DNA of 6,320 nucleotides, taken from assembly GCA_020024985.1 (NCBI GenBank), contig JAHHSW010000057.1, positions 1 to 6,320 of the forward strand. The letters are read 5' to 3'. Source of the DNA: Anaeroplasmataceae bacterium (GTDB lineage: Bacteria > Bacillota_I > Bacilli_A > Acholeplasmatales > Anaeroplasmataceae). This document shows, one piece after another, positions 1 to 6,221 of this stretch (position 1 is its first letter; each line of letters starts with the position of its first letter). The notes below the pieces were generated by a model. The model was not told where the DNA came from and made no database searches. It saw only the letters and a list, made by a program, of their open reading frames with translations. The position numbers and the translations under genes were made by a program.

Positions 1-293
1 GGTCTATCTAAATGATTTTCAATAATCTCACCAGTCATGGTGTCGCTTAAAACCTCACCATCACTACTAATAATGGTAATTCTTATATTAGAATCACTAG
101 AATACATAATATTACATACCTCACTAGCATTACTACCATCATATAGCCTAGTAGCCATAGTAAGTGCATCATTTAAATTGCTTTTGACCCTCTCATTATT
201 ATTACTAATAATAAATGAGGTTGAAACCACCACCATTAATAATAATGATAAAAAGATAACAACAAAATTTATAATTATTAATCTTTTTCTCAT
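1..293 (-). CDS. phoR: PhoR-type sensor histidine kinase, N-terminal fragment (runs off the window)
   Basis: Only the first 97 codons are present; the gene continues past base 1. The start ATG (293-291) overlaps the phoP stop in an ATGA junction, and translation probably depends on coupling, since upstream there is only a weak GGTG. The protein opens with a basic MRKR, then a hydrophobic membrane segment at about residues 5-29. After it comes a polar extracytoplasmic stretch containing RITIISSDGEVLSDT (about 69-83) and ENHLDR (about 92-97). This pattern (R-[IV]-T-[IL]-I..DG.VL.D..., then ENH.DR) is typical of the periplasmic sensor region of PhoR/WalK-like kinases of Bacillota. The HAMP, PAS, HisKA and ATPase domains are not in view, so kinase activity is inferred from family and context. 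The expected role is to phosphorylate the adjacent response regulator when phosphate is limiting, under control of PhoU and the Pst transporter. Confidence 0.85.
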   Translation of the reverse strand, partial: MRKRLIIINFVVIFLSLLLMVVVSTSFIISNNNERVKSNLNDALTMATRLYDGSNASEVCNIMYSSDSNIRITIISSDGEVLSDTMTGEIIENHLDR

Positions 294-949
294 TCCATCA
301 CCATATAGCCTACTCCATGAATGGTTTTAATGATACTACCATCTAAATCATTAAGCTTTTTTCTTATAGATTTAATATGCATATCAACCGTTCTACTTTC
401 ATATGCGTCCCTTAAAAGCATATCCCTGCTTACTGGCGTATTCTTATTCTTAACTAATATTAAAAGCATTTGAAATTCAATAGGGGTGAAATGAATTACC
501 TCACCCTTATAGCTAATCTCATGCCTTTTAATATCAATTTGAATTCCTGATGCCGAAATAATATCAGGATTTCTCTTCTTATATCTTCTATACTTCGCAT
601 TTACCCTACTCATAAGCTCTAAAACATCAAAGGGCTTTTCAATATAATCATCAGCTCCTAAATCTAAGCCATCAATCTTATCTACTAGCATTCTTTTAGC
701 TGATACAATGATTATATCAACATCATCATATTTACTATTCCTCCTTAAATCCTTTAAGACCTCAATACCATCCGTATCCGGAAGCATCATATCTAAAAGA
801 ATCATCTCAGGAGTCTTTTCCCTTAAGCCCTCATAAAAATCCTTAGCATTATAAAATGATTCAACTAAATAGCCCTCCTTGGATAATACCTTATTTATTA
901 TATAAGCTATATCCTTATCATCCTCTAAAGAGTAAATTAAATATTCCAT
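290..949 (-). CDS. phoP: PhoP/PhoB-type response regulator (OmpR family)
   Basis: A 219-residue, full-length OmpR/PhoB-class regulator. The receiver domain (about 1-120) has the acidic pocket E9-D10-D11, phosphoacceptor D53 in LLDMMLPDTDG, switch residue S83 in IIIVSAK and the conserved lysine K105 in EKPF. The C-terminal winged helix (about 128-219) has the recognisable FTPIEFQMLL, RTVDMHIKSIRKKL recognition-helix region and IKTIHGVGY wing. A Shine-Dalgarno GAGG overlaps the phoU stop, 5 bases before the ATG. The gene lies 7 bases after phoU and overlaps phoR by 4 bases. From this context it is expected to bind direct repeats upstream of pstS and activate the operon when phosphorylated. The symbol phoP (Bacillus naming; phoB in Proteobacteria) rests on operon context; the sequence alone shows only OmpR/PhoB-family membership. 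Confidence 0.93.
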   Translation of the reverse strand: MEYLIYSLEDDKDIAYIINKVLSKEGYLVESFYNAKDFYEGLREKTPEMILLDMMLPDTDGIEVLKDLRRNSKYDDVDIIIVSAKRMLVDKIDGLDLGADDYIEKPFDVLELMSRVNAKYRRYKKRNPDIISASGIQIDIKRHEISYKGEVIHFTPIEFQMLLILVKNKNTPVSRDMLLRDAYESRTVDMHIKSIRKKLNDLDGSIIKTIHGVGYMVME

Positions 950-956
950 ACCTACC

Positions 957-1601
957 TCAGCCTATTTGCTTATCCTTATGATAGCCATTTTCTATATAGA
1001 TGACCCATTCTGCAATATTAACTGCATGATCAGCTATACGTTCAATATATTTTACCACGAGAGTTGTATATATTGCAAACTCAGGCTTACACTTCTTAGC
1101 TCCTAAATCACTAATTAATTCATCTATTAACTTACTATAGCCCTCATCAATAGTATCATCTGAATCTATAATAACAAAGGCCATATCCATAGATCTATCT
1201 ATAAAGGCCTTAATTGCGTCATGAACCATTCTTAGGGCTCCCTTAGCTAAATAAGATATTTCTCTTATTCTATTCCTATAGGTATTTTTAAGAAGCATCG
1301 CAAAGCTCATTATATCCTCTGCATGATCTCCTAGCCTCTCTAAATCCTCAACTAGCCTTAATATTCCACTAACCCTTCTTAAATCCTTAGAGAATGGTCT
1401 TTCTCTTAGCATTATATTAATGCATTCCTCCTCAATAGCCCTTTCCTGGCTATCTACAATATCATCATTTATCTCTCCATACTCCTTAGCCTGATCATAA
1501 TTTAAATAGGCATCTAGGGCCTCATGTAAATTTTCCTCAACTAAGCTAGCCATTCTTAAAATCATCTCATTTAAGTAATCTAGCTCCTTATCTAAGCTCA
1601 T
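957..1601 (-). CDS. phoU: Phosphate-signalling protein PhoU
   Basis: A 214-residue, all-helical PhoU of normal family length. It is a tandem of two three-helix units, each with the family's metal-binding signature: EDLERLGDHAEDI (about 85-97, with E85, D86, R89, D92) and ERIADHAVNIAEW (about 187-199, with E187, R188, D191). The frame is open up to an ATG at 1631, but the ATG at 1601 is preferred. It gives the typical PhoU opening (MSLDKELDYLNEMILRMASL), lies one base after the pstB stop, and is preceded by AGGAAGG at 1612-1618, with a slightly long 10-base spacing. The 1631 start would add ten residues unlike the family and overlap pstB by 29 bases. PhoU is cytoplasmic and is known to bridge PstB and the PhoR kinase, repressing the Pho response when phosphate is plentiful and limiting uptake. 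Its place between pstB and phoPR fits that role. Confidence 0.95.
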   Translation of the reverse strand: MSLDKELDYLNEMILRMASLVEENLHEALDAYLNYDQAKEYGEINDDIVDSQERAIEEECINIMLRERPFSKDLRRVSGILRLVEDLERLGDHAEDIMSFAMLLKNTYRNRIREISYLAKGALRMVHDAIKAFIDRSMDMAFVIIDSDDTIDEGYSKLIDELISDLGAKKCKPEFAIYTTLVVKYIERIADHAVNIAEWVIYIENGYHKDKQIG

Positions 1602-1602
1602 T

Positions 1603-2349
1603 TTAACCAAACCTTCCTGTAATATAATCATAAACCCTTTTATCCTTAGGATTTTTAAATAGCTCTATAGTATCATTATATTCTACTACCTCTCCTAGCA
1701 TAAAAAAGGCTGTTTTATCAGATATTCTTGCCGCCTGCTGCATATTATGAGTAACTATAATAATTGTATACTCCTTTTTAAGCTCTGCTATTAGCTCCTC
1801 TATTTTAAGGGTCGCAATTGGATCTAGTGCGCTTGTAGGCTCATCCATTAAAATAACATCAGGCCTCATGGCAATGCATCTAGCTATGCATAGCCTTTGC
1901 TGCTGACCACCTGATAAGGCAGTAGCACTATCCTTAAGCCTATCCTTAACCTCATCATATAAGGCAGCCTTTTTAAGGCTATCCTCAACTATTTTTATAA
2001 GATCTCCCTTTTTCTTAATACCATGACACCTTGGACCATAGGCAATATTATCAAAAATTGACATTGGAAAGGGATTAGGGGTCTGAAATACCATTCCCAC
2101 CTTAGTCCTTAGCTCCATAGGATTAATATTATTAATATTTTCATCATGGTAGGTAATTAAGCCGTCTATTTTACAATTAGCGATTAAATCATTCATTCTA
2201 TTTAAGCATCTTAATAGGGTTGATTTACCACAGCCTGATGGACCAATAAAGGCCGTTACCTCCATCGCATTTATTTTTAAATTAACATCCTTTAATACAT
2301 GCTTATCCCCATAGGATAAATTTACATTTTCTAAATTAAAAAGCTCCAT
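1603..2349 (-). CDS. pstB: Phosphate ABC transporter ATP-binding protein PstB
   Basis: A complete 248-residue PstB, the ATPase of the high-affinity phosphate importer, working as a dimer on the cytoplasmic face of PstC/PstA. The motifs appear in order and look intact: Walker [10 protein letters not shown] (36-44), the PstB-characteristic CLNRMNDL just after it (48-55), Q-loop Q89 in [12 protein letters not shown], signature LSGGQQQR (145-152), Walker B VILMDE with catalytic E170, D-loop SALD (173-176) and switch H201 in VTHNMQQA. The [11 protein letters not shown] and [13 protein letters not shown] patterns separate PstB from other ABC ATPases. The ATG shares one base with the pstA TAA stop (TAATG), and a GAGG Shine-Dalgarno lies 7 bases upstream, so it is translationally coupled to pstA. 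Confidence 0.97.
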   Translation of the reverse strand: MELFNLENVNLSYGDKHVLKDVNLKINAMEVTAFIGPSGCGKSTLLRCLNRMNDLIANCKIDGLITYHDENINNINPMELRTKVGMVFQTPNPFPMSIFDNIAYGPRCHGIKKKGDLIKIVEDSLKKAALYDEVKDRLKDSATALSGGQQQRLCIARCIAMRPDVILMDEPTSALDPIATLKIEELIAELKKEYTIIIVTHNMQQAARISDKTAFFMLGEVVEYNDTIELFKNPKDKRVYDYITGRFG

Positions 2350-3539
2350 TATATTACCTCATACCTATTTATTCTACTGCCGATTAGCTTAACTATTAAA
2401 TTAAGTATTAAAACCATTATAAGAATTATTATAGCAATAGCTGAGCTAGTACCATAATTTGGGTTTTCTCCACCCATTAAATACCAGATATGAACTGCTA
2501 GGGTACTAGAGCCATCTCTTATATTAATCTTATCCTGAATAGCTGTGCCTACTGCGAAAATAAGGGCAGCACTCTCTCCTATAATTCTTCCTATTGAAAG
2601 AATAGTCGCAGTTAAAATACCAGGCATAGCATTAGGAAGTATTACCTTGAAGGTGGTCTCAGTTTGTGATGCACCTAAGGCAAGGGAGGCATCCCTATAG
2701 CTTTTAGGTACTAACTTAATTGCCTCCTCAGTAGTCTTTACAATAAGTGGTAATAGCATAATACTCATAGTTAGGGCACCTGATAATATGCTACCTCCAT
2801 TAGTTTTAGCTGCCACATTAAAGAAGGGAATAAAAATCATAGCGCCAACTAAGCCAAAAACAATTGATGGAATACCAGAAATCATATCTATCATCGCTCT
2901 TAAGGTATTATTAAATCTATTATCCTTAGCATAGACACCTAAATATACAGCTGCCGCTATACCTAAGGGTAAGGCAAAAAGGAGGGTTAATAAAATCATA
3001 TAAATTGTCGTTATTAAGGATCCTCTTATTCCTCCACCCTCAGTATTTACATTTAAGCTTTTTATAGCTATAGCCTCCTCTAGCTTATCTCTAATAGCCC
3101 TAGCTCCATCCTTTTTATAGGCATAGCTATAGCCATCCTTGGTTTCTATAATTACAGTCTCAACTATTTCCCCCTCTTCAACTGCATAAAGCTCACCCTG
3201 AGCCTCATTTACCATATTAAGTAAGGGGCTCCCTGGATGAATATAGCTAATTTTAACTACTGGCTTACCCTCAATATCATAATCATTAATTAAGGAAATA
3301 CCTAAATTAGTTGAAAAATACTCTCCTTCTATCTCCTCATGGCTAAAGCCCTCTGTCTTTATTTCAGGAAGGCTTAGCGTATAGGATTCTATATGATAAT
3401 CTCCTGTTATAAGCCCAAGGCTTAAGGAAGGAACTCCCTCCATAAAGATAAAAATAAAGATAGCCAAAACACTAATTATACCTACACTTGAAAATAAATA
3501 GGTTATAACATTCAAGGCTATATCCTTAAATCTTCTCAT
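2349..3539 (-). CDS. pstA: Phosphate ABC transporter permease PstA with a large extracytoplasmic insert
   Basis: One of the two permease subunits. At 396 residues it is roughly 100 longer than usual for PstA (about 280-300). The first membrane helix spans about 13-33. A soluble region at about 44-165 follows and is the source of the extra length. The typical PstA core resumes at [17 protein letters not shown] (about 168-184) with [12 protein letters not shown] (221-232). The EAA loop that contacts PstB is [20 protein letters not shown] (283-302), then [12 protein letters not shown] (317-328) and a last helix at about 366-388. The insert contains NLGISLIND (78-86), [16 protein letters not shown] (91-106), GEIVETVII (123-131) and a helical [16 protein letters not shown] (142-157), an arrangement that faintly resembles a PDZ domain. 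By membrane topology it should lie outside the membrane. The start ATG overlaps the pstC stop (ATGA), with AGG 9 bases upstream. The core function is secure; the insert's role is unknown. Confidence 0.93.
   Translation of the reverse strand: MRRFKDIALNVITYLFSSVGIISVLAIFIFIFMEGVPSLSLGLITGDYHIESYTLSLPEIKTEGFSHEEIEGEYFSTNLGISLINDYDIEGKPVVKISYIHPGSPLLNMVNEAQGELYAVEEGEIVETVIIETKDGYSYAYKKDGARAIRDKLEEAIAIKSLNVNTEGGGIRGSLITTIYMILLTLLFALPLGIAAAVYLGVYAKDNRFNNTLRAMIDMISGIPSIVFGLVGAMIFIPFFNVAAKTNGGSILSGALTMSIMLLPLIVKTTEEAIKLVPKSYRDASLALGASQTETTFKVILPNAMPGILTATILSIGRIIGESAALIFAVGTAIQDKINIRDGSSTLAVHIWYLMGGENPNYGTSSAIAIIILIMVLILNLIVKLIGSRINRYEVI
3045..3410 (-). other. Extra soluble domain inside PstA, possibly PDZ-like
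   Basis: Approximate limits of the region between membrane helices 1 and 2 of PstA (about residues 44-165). It is polar and acidic, with no membrane-length hydrophobic run, and reads as alternating beta-strand-like segments with one amphipathic helix near its end. The resemblance to PDZ rests on an N-terminal LGI strand, G..VVKI..IHPGSPL (the PDZ 'v.pgSPA' turn), a G-[DE]-x-[IV] strand and a C-terminal helix. The usual helix and glycine after the SPA turn are poorly matched. It could instead be an unrelated small beta-rich domain. Confidence 0.4.
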
Positions 3540-4471
3540 TCCATTCTACCTACCCTTCTTTTAACAGCACCTAATGATAAATTTGTTATTAAAATAAGAA
3601 TAATAAGTACCAAGGCTACGCTAAAGCGGATATCATAATCTAAGCCTGTGGTCTCACTCATTCCTAAAAGAATTGAGGTAGTAAGGGTTCTACCTGATGA
3701 AAATATATTAAAATTTGGGCCACTTCCCGCACTTGCGCAAACCATTGATATCGCAGTTGCCTCACCTAGGGCTCTACCAACACCTAGGATAATTCCTGCA
3801 AAAATACCAGATTTAGCACTAGTTAAAACCACCTTAAAGTTAGTCTCTGTCTTACTAGCACCTAAGGCAAGAGAGCCATTAATTATGCTAGACTTAACTG
3901 ATTTAATAGCGGTTATAGAAACCATAGTAATAGTTGGATAAATCATTAATGCTAATACTAATATCATAGATAGCATACTAAAGCCACCAGCTGTTTGAAT
4001 GCCAAAGGCATTACCTAAGGCCTTAACCATTTTAGTAATTACTCCCATACCAAAAACACCATAAATAATTGATGGTATGCTTGCTAAAAGTTCTACTGAA
4101 ATATTTAAAGTGTGAGCTAAAGGCTTAGGAGCTATTCTTACAATAAAAAGGGCTGATAAAACACTTAGGGGACCTGCAATTAATAGGGCTAAAAGGGTTA
4201 TATAGATAGTATCTATTATAACAAAGCCTACTCCATAGGTATTAGGATACTTAAACCAGGTATCCCCTAAAAGGAAATCAACCATATTTACTCTATATAG
4301 CTCACCTTTAATGCTATATTCCTTAAAAAAGGGGCTAAGCCCCTTTATAAGAATAAATAATACTATAATTACTATAAATGACGCACAAACTATACCTACA
4401 ATATGAAACAAACTAGAGACTATACTATCCTCTTTAGTCTTTCTAGCTATTAGCCTTGTGCACTCCTGCAT
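3536..4471 (-). CDS. pstC: Phosphate ABC transporter permease PstC
   Basis: A 311-residue permease subunit of normal family length. The first membrane helix is at about 23-43. A short extracytoplasmic loop contains FLLGDTWFKYPNTYGVG (66-82), the PstC-type 'W.P....yG' element. A helix at about 86-112 follows, then the SIPSIIYGVFGMGV motif (131-144), the PstB-contacting EAA loop NGSLALGASKTETNFKVVL (198-216) and GVGRALGEATAISMV (230-244). The final helix is at about 283-303, followed by a basic tail. The ATG at 4471 lies one base after the pstS stop. Its Shine-Dalgarno is weak: GGAG sits 14 bases upstream inside the last pstS codons. A stronger CAGGAG falls just inside the reading frame with no good in-frame start behind it, so translation probably relies on coupling to pstS. 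The gene overlaps pstA by 4 bases. Confidence 0.95.
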   Translation of the reverse strand: MQECTRLIARKTKEDSIVSSLFHIVGIVCASFIVIIVLFILIKGLSPFFKEYSIKGELYRVNMVDFLLGDTWFKYPNTYGVGFVIIDTIYITLLALLIAGPLSVLSALFIVRIAPKPLAHTLNISVELLASIPSIIYGVFGMGVITKMVKALGNAFGIQTAGGFSMLSMILVLALMIYPTITMVSITAIKSVKSSIINGSLALGASKTETNFKVVLTSAKSGIFAGIILGVGRALGEATAISMVCASAGSGPNFNIFSSGRTLTTSILLGMSETTGLDYDIRFSVALVLIILILITNLSLGAVKRRVGRME

Positions 4472-4472
4472 G

Positions 4473-5402
4473 CTATTTTATTTCACTCCAGGTTTTAATG
4501 CTTCCATCATAAATGCTCTTTAGCTCACTTGCAGTGGTATTAGAATAGCTATTACTTTCATTTACAACGGCAACAATTGCGTCTATACACATCTTACCTG
4601 CAGTACCAGGTGCATACTTCTCACTATCAGCTTTAAATTCTCTACTAGCGAAGGCTATATCTGCTCTATTAGCTCCATCTTTTTCACTACCCTGAGTTCT
4701 CTTAAAGGCATCACCTGAGCCATTTTGATTAAATTCATACTTAAAATTACCACATAATGAGCTAAAGGCTGGAAGTAGCTTACTAGTTATCTCCTTAACT
4801 GAGGTAGAGCCTGCAATTTTAATAGTGATACTACTATTATCCTCATTACAAATTGGATAACTTACCTTAATATCATCCCAAGACTTATCGCTACTAGCTA
4901 AATCTACAATACCACCATTATTGCTTATTAGGGCCTTACCCTCAATTGTATCTAAATAAGCTACCATAGCTCTTACAATTTGACCTGACTTACTATCCAT
5001 ATCATCATCTCTTATAATATAATTAAAGTTTCTAGTTAAATTATAGCTACCATTAATTACATTATCACTATTTGGCTCTACACCCTCATAGTTTAAGCCC
5101 TTTAAACCACTTTCTGTAAGTGCTGATAAGGATATATAGCCTATACCATATTCATCAGCCTTAATAGCTGCCATCATAGCACCATTTGTGCCAACCTCCT
5201 GATAGCCACCTACTAAAACTGTATTATCACTTTTTGCTTCACTAAATCCAATACCTGTAAAGAAGCCATCTCTAGTACCACTCTTTGTATCTCTTGTATA
5301 AACAGTGATAGCTGGATCCTCCTTCCTTTCACATGATGTTAACACTCCTCCTAAAGCTAGCATACAAGCTCCAGTCAATAAAATTTTTTGTAAACATTTC
5401 AT
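4473..5402 (-). CDS. pstS: PstS-like phosphate-binding lipoprotein with swapped (circularly permuted) halves
   Basis: The substrate-binding protein of the importer, 309 residues from the chosen start. A lipoprotein signal (basic start, hydrophobic core, lipobox LTSC) puts the lipid anchor on C24. The first half carries ITVYTRDTKSGTRDGF (32-47; R37, S41, G42 and T43 match the ligand-binding R...SGT of PstS), VGTNGAM (70-76) and YGIGYISL (85-92). The second half carries ITIKIAGSTSV (192-202), NQNGSGDA (225-232), ADIAFASRE (247-255), CIDAIVAVVN (272-281) and LKSIYDGSIKTWSEIK (294-309). In ordinary PstS the GSTS half comes first and runs through 'W.ei' directly into 'I.V..R..GSGT'; here the C-terminus ends at W-SEIK and the N-terminus begins at ITVYTR, so the order is rotated. 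The in-frame ATG at 5411 is only 1 base from the ribosome site AAGGAG (5413-5418); the ATG at 5402 has a 10-base spacing and a normal signal peptide. It is the first gene of the pst operon. Confidence 0.92.
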   Translation of the reverse strand: MKCLQKILLTGACMLALGGVLTSCERKEDPAITVYTRDTKSGTRDGFFTGIGFSEAKSDNTVLVGGYQEVGTNGAMMAAIKADEYGIGYISLSALTESGLKGLNYEGVEPNSDNVINGSYNLTRNFNYIIRDDDMDSKSGQIVRAMVAYLDTIEGKALISNNGGIVDLASSDKSWDDIKVSYPICNEDNSSITIKIAGSTSVKEITSKLLPAFSSLCGNFKYEFNQNGSGDAFKRTQGSEKDGANRADIAFASREFKADSEKYAPGTAGKMCIDAIVAVVNESNSYSNTTASELKSIYDGSIKTWSEIK

Positions 5403-5412
5403 CTTAATCATT

Positions 5413-5418
5413 CTCCTT
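5413..5418 (-). promoter_or_regulatory. Ribosome binding site of pstS (decides the start)
   Basis: AAGGAG on the minus strand. It abuts the ATG at 5411 with one base between, too close for initiation, and lies 10 bases from the ATG at 5402, which is therefore preferred. Confidence 0.75.
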
Positions 5419-5461
5419 TTTATTTACACCCTTATTTTAGCCTCTAAGACTTTAGTTAAAT

Positions 5462-5467
5462 ATCATA
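5462..5467 (-). promoter_or_regulatory. Candidate -10 box of the pst operon promoter
   Basis: TATGAT on the minus strand matches TATAAT at five of six positions and lies 4 bases after the last TTTAC repeat. There is no consensus TTGACA at 17 bases; the TTTACA/TTTACC repeats occupy the -35 region. This is the usual layout of promoters that need an activator such as PhoB/PhoP. The leader to the pstS start would be roughly 50 bases. The hexamer is short and the region is AT-rich, so the exact box is uncertain. Confidence 0.5.
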
Positions 5468-5471
5468 ACAA

Positions 5472-5498
5472 GGTAAAGAATTGTAAAGAAAACGTAAA
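5472..5498 (-). promoter_or_regulatory. Probable PhoP operator (three TTTAC-type direct repeats)
   Basis: On the minus strand three hexamers follow one another: TTTACG (5498-5493), TTTACA (5487-5482) and TTTACC (5477-5472), spaced 11 and 10 bases start to start. The last two lie in a repeated octamer, TTCTTTAC. Known PhoP boxes of Bacillus are TT[ACT]A[CT]A repeats separated by about 5 bases, and these fit that pattern in sequence, helical spacing and position just upstream of the pst promoter. Binding by the phoP product of the same operon is inferred. Confidence 0.65.
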
Positions 5499-5518
5499 AA
5501 AGCCTCCCTTAGGAGGCT
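5496..5518 (-). terminator. Intrinsic terminator of the HD-domain gene
   Basis: On the minus strand AGCCTCC (5518-5512), loop TAAG and GGAGGCT (5507-5501) form a perfect 7-bp GC-rich stem, followed by six Ts (5501-5496). It begins 19 bases after the stop of the HD-domain gene. There is no T-run on the other strand, so it works in one direction and separates that gene from the pst operon. The T-run merges into the first repeat of the PhoP operator. Confidence 0.9.
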
Positions 5519-5537
5519 AAATTCTAATTATATAATG

Positions 5538-6191
5538 CTACATTAATATTTGACCATTAATATTTAAGCTAAACTTCATATTAAGCGCTATAGCTGCATT
5601 CTTGCACATAATCATTCTATTTAGAAATATTTGAAAATATTCAAATACTGGGCTTATCTTTGTATCTAGCTCTAAATGAAGAGTAATCTCCTCCTTAGAT
5701 AACTCTAAATGAGAATTTGTAACTGAATAATTAACTCTATCATGAATATCAAAGGTTTCTTTATTCTTATTTCTAACTCTACTTCTTCTAACATCACTCT
5801 TATCAGCTATAATTAACGCTGCCGCAATTGGATTAACTGGTGTACCTGTACCTTCATCATGGTTACCTATCGCACTAGTTATAAGCGCTATATCTAATGC
5901 CTCCATTCCAAGCTTATCTAAAATTCTAAAGGCCATTATGGCTCCACTTTGGGAGTGATTAGCTCTATTAACTAAATTACCTATATCATGCATATAACCA
6001 GCTATTTTAGCAAGCTCTACATCATGATCACTATAGCCTAAAAAGCTTAAAAGCTTACTAGCATCAGCACTTACTCTTAAGACATGTGGAAAGGAGTGCT
6101 CAGTGTAGCCTAAGGCAGCTAAGGTTTTATCTGCCTCCTCAATATAGGTATTTATCTGCTTATTTTTTCTAATTTCTTCAAATTTTATCAT
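5538..6191 (-). CDS. HD-domain phosphohydrolase-like protein of unknown substrate
   Basis: A 217-residue soluble protein with the metal-binding pattern of the HD superfamily: H36 (FPHVLRVS), H68-D69 (GYMHDIGN), H79 (NHSQSGA), H111 (IGNHDEG) and D130 (IIADKSD). It continues with a strongly conserved-looking ADKSDVRRSRVRNK (129-142), FDIHDRVNYSV (147-157) and a C-terminal region with EYFQIFLNRM (184-193). The several histidines fit a dinuclear metal site. It resembles a family of about 210-residue HD proteins widespread in Clostridia and relatives, whose substrate I do not know; phosphomonoesters or nucleotides are possible. The in-frame ATG at 6206 would leave almost no leader after the promoter, while the ATG at 6191 has GGAGGTG 6 bases upstream, so 6191 is chosen. 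It has its own promoter and terminator and is not part of the pst transcript. Confidence 0.85.
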   Translation of the reverse strand: MIKFEEIRKNKQINTYIEEADKTLAALGYTEHSFPHVLRVSADASKLLSFLGYSDHDVELAKIAGYMHDIGNLVNRANHSQSGAIMAFRILDKLGMEALDIALITSAIGNHDEGTGTPVNPIAAALIIADKSDVRRSRVRNKNKETFDIHDRVNYSVTNSHLELSKEEITLHLELDTKISPVFEYFQIFLNRMIMCKNAAIALNMKFSLNINGQILM

Positions 6192-6197
6192 AATTAA

Positions 6198-6204
6198 CAC
6201 CTCC
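6198..6204 (-). promoter_or_regulatory. Ribosome binding site of the HD-domain gene (decides the start)
   Basis: GGAGGTG on the minus strand, 6 bases before the ATG at 6191. This near-perfect site overlaps the alternative upstream ATG (6206-6204) and argues strongly against it. Confidence 0.85.
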
Positions 6205-6212
6205 ATAAAAGA

Positions 6213-6221
6213 ATTATAGCA
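6213..6221 (-). promoter_or_regulatory. Extended -10 promoter of the HD-domain gene
   Basis: The minus strand reads TGCTATAAT: a perfect TATAAT (6218-6213) with the TGn extension (6221-6219). No good -35 hexamer is seen 16-18 bases upstream, which is usual for extended -10 promoters. The transcription start would be near 6206, giving a leader of about 15 bases to the ATG at 6191. The sequence from 6222 to the window edge is AT-rich and shows no gene I can support. Confidence 0.7.

Noticed and set aside
37..330. A 97-codon open frame on the plus strand
   Set aside because: It lies antisense to phoR and the end of phoP, both of which have clear family motifs. Its apparent hydrophobicity comes from reading the AT-rich opposite strand.
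3648..3941. A 97-codon open frame on the plus strand
   Set aside because: It is antisense to the conserved core of pstC and has no ribosome site or recognisable motif.
4473..5402. PstS read as a duplication or as a fusion of two unrelated genes
   Set aside because: The two halves carry different, complementary PstS motifs with no repetition, and together they contain the full motif set of one PstS, so a rotation explains them better.
5305..5520. A 71-codon open frame on the plus strand
   Set aside because: It runs antisense through the pstS signal peptide, the pst promoter and the terminator hairpin, and its product has no family features.
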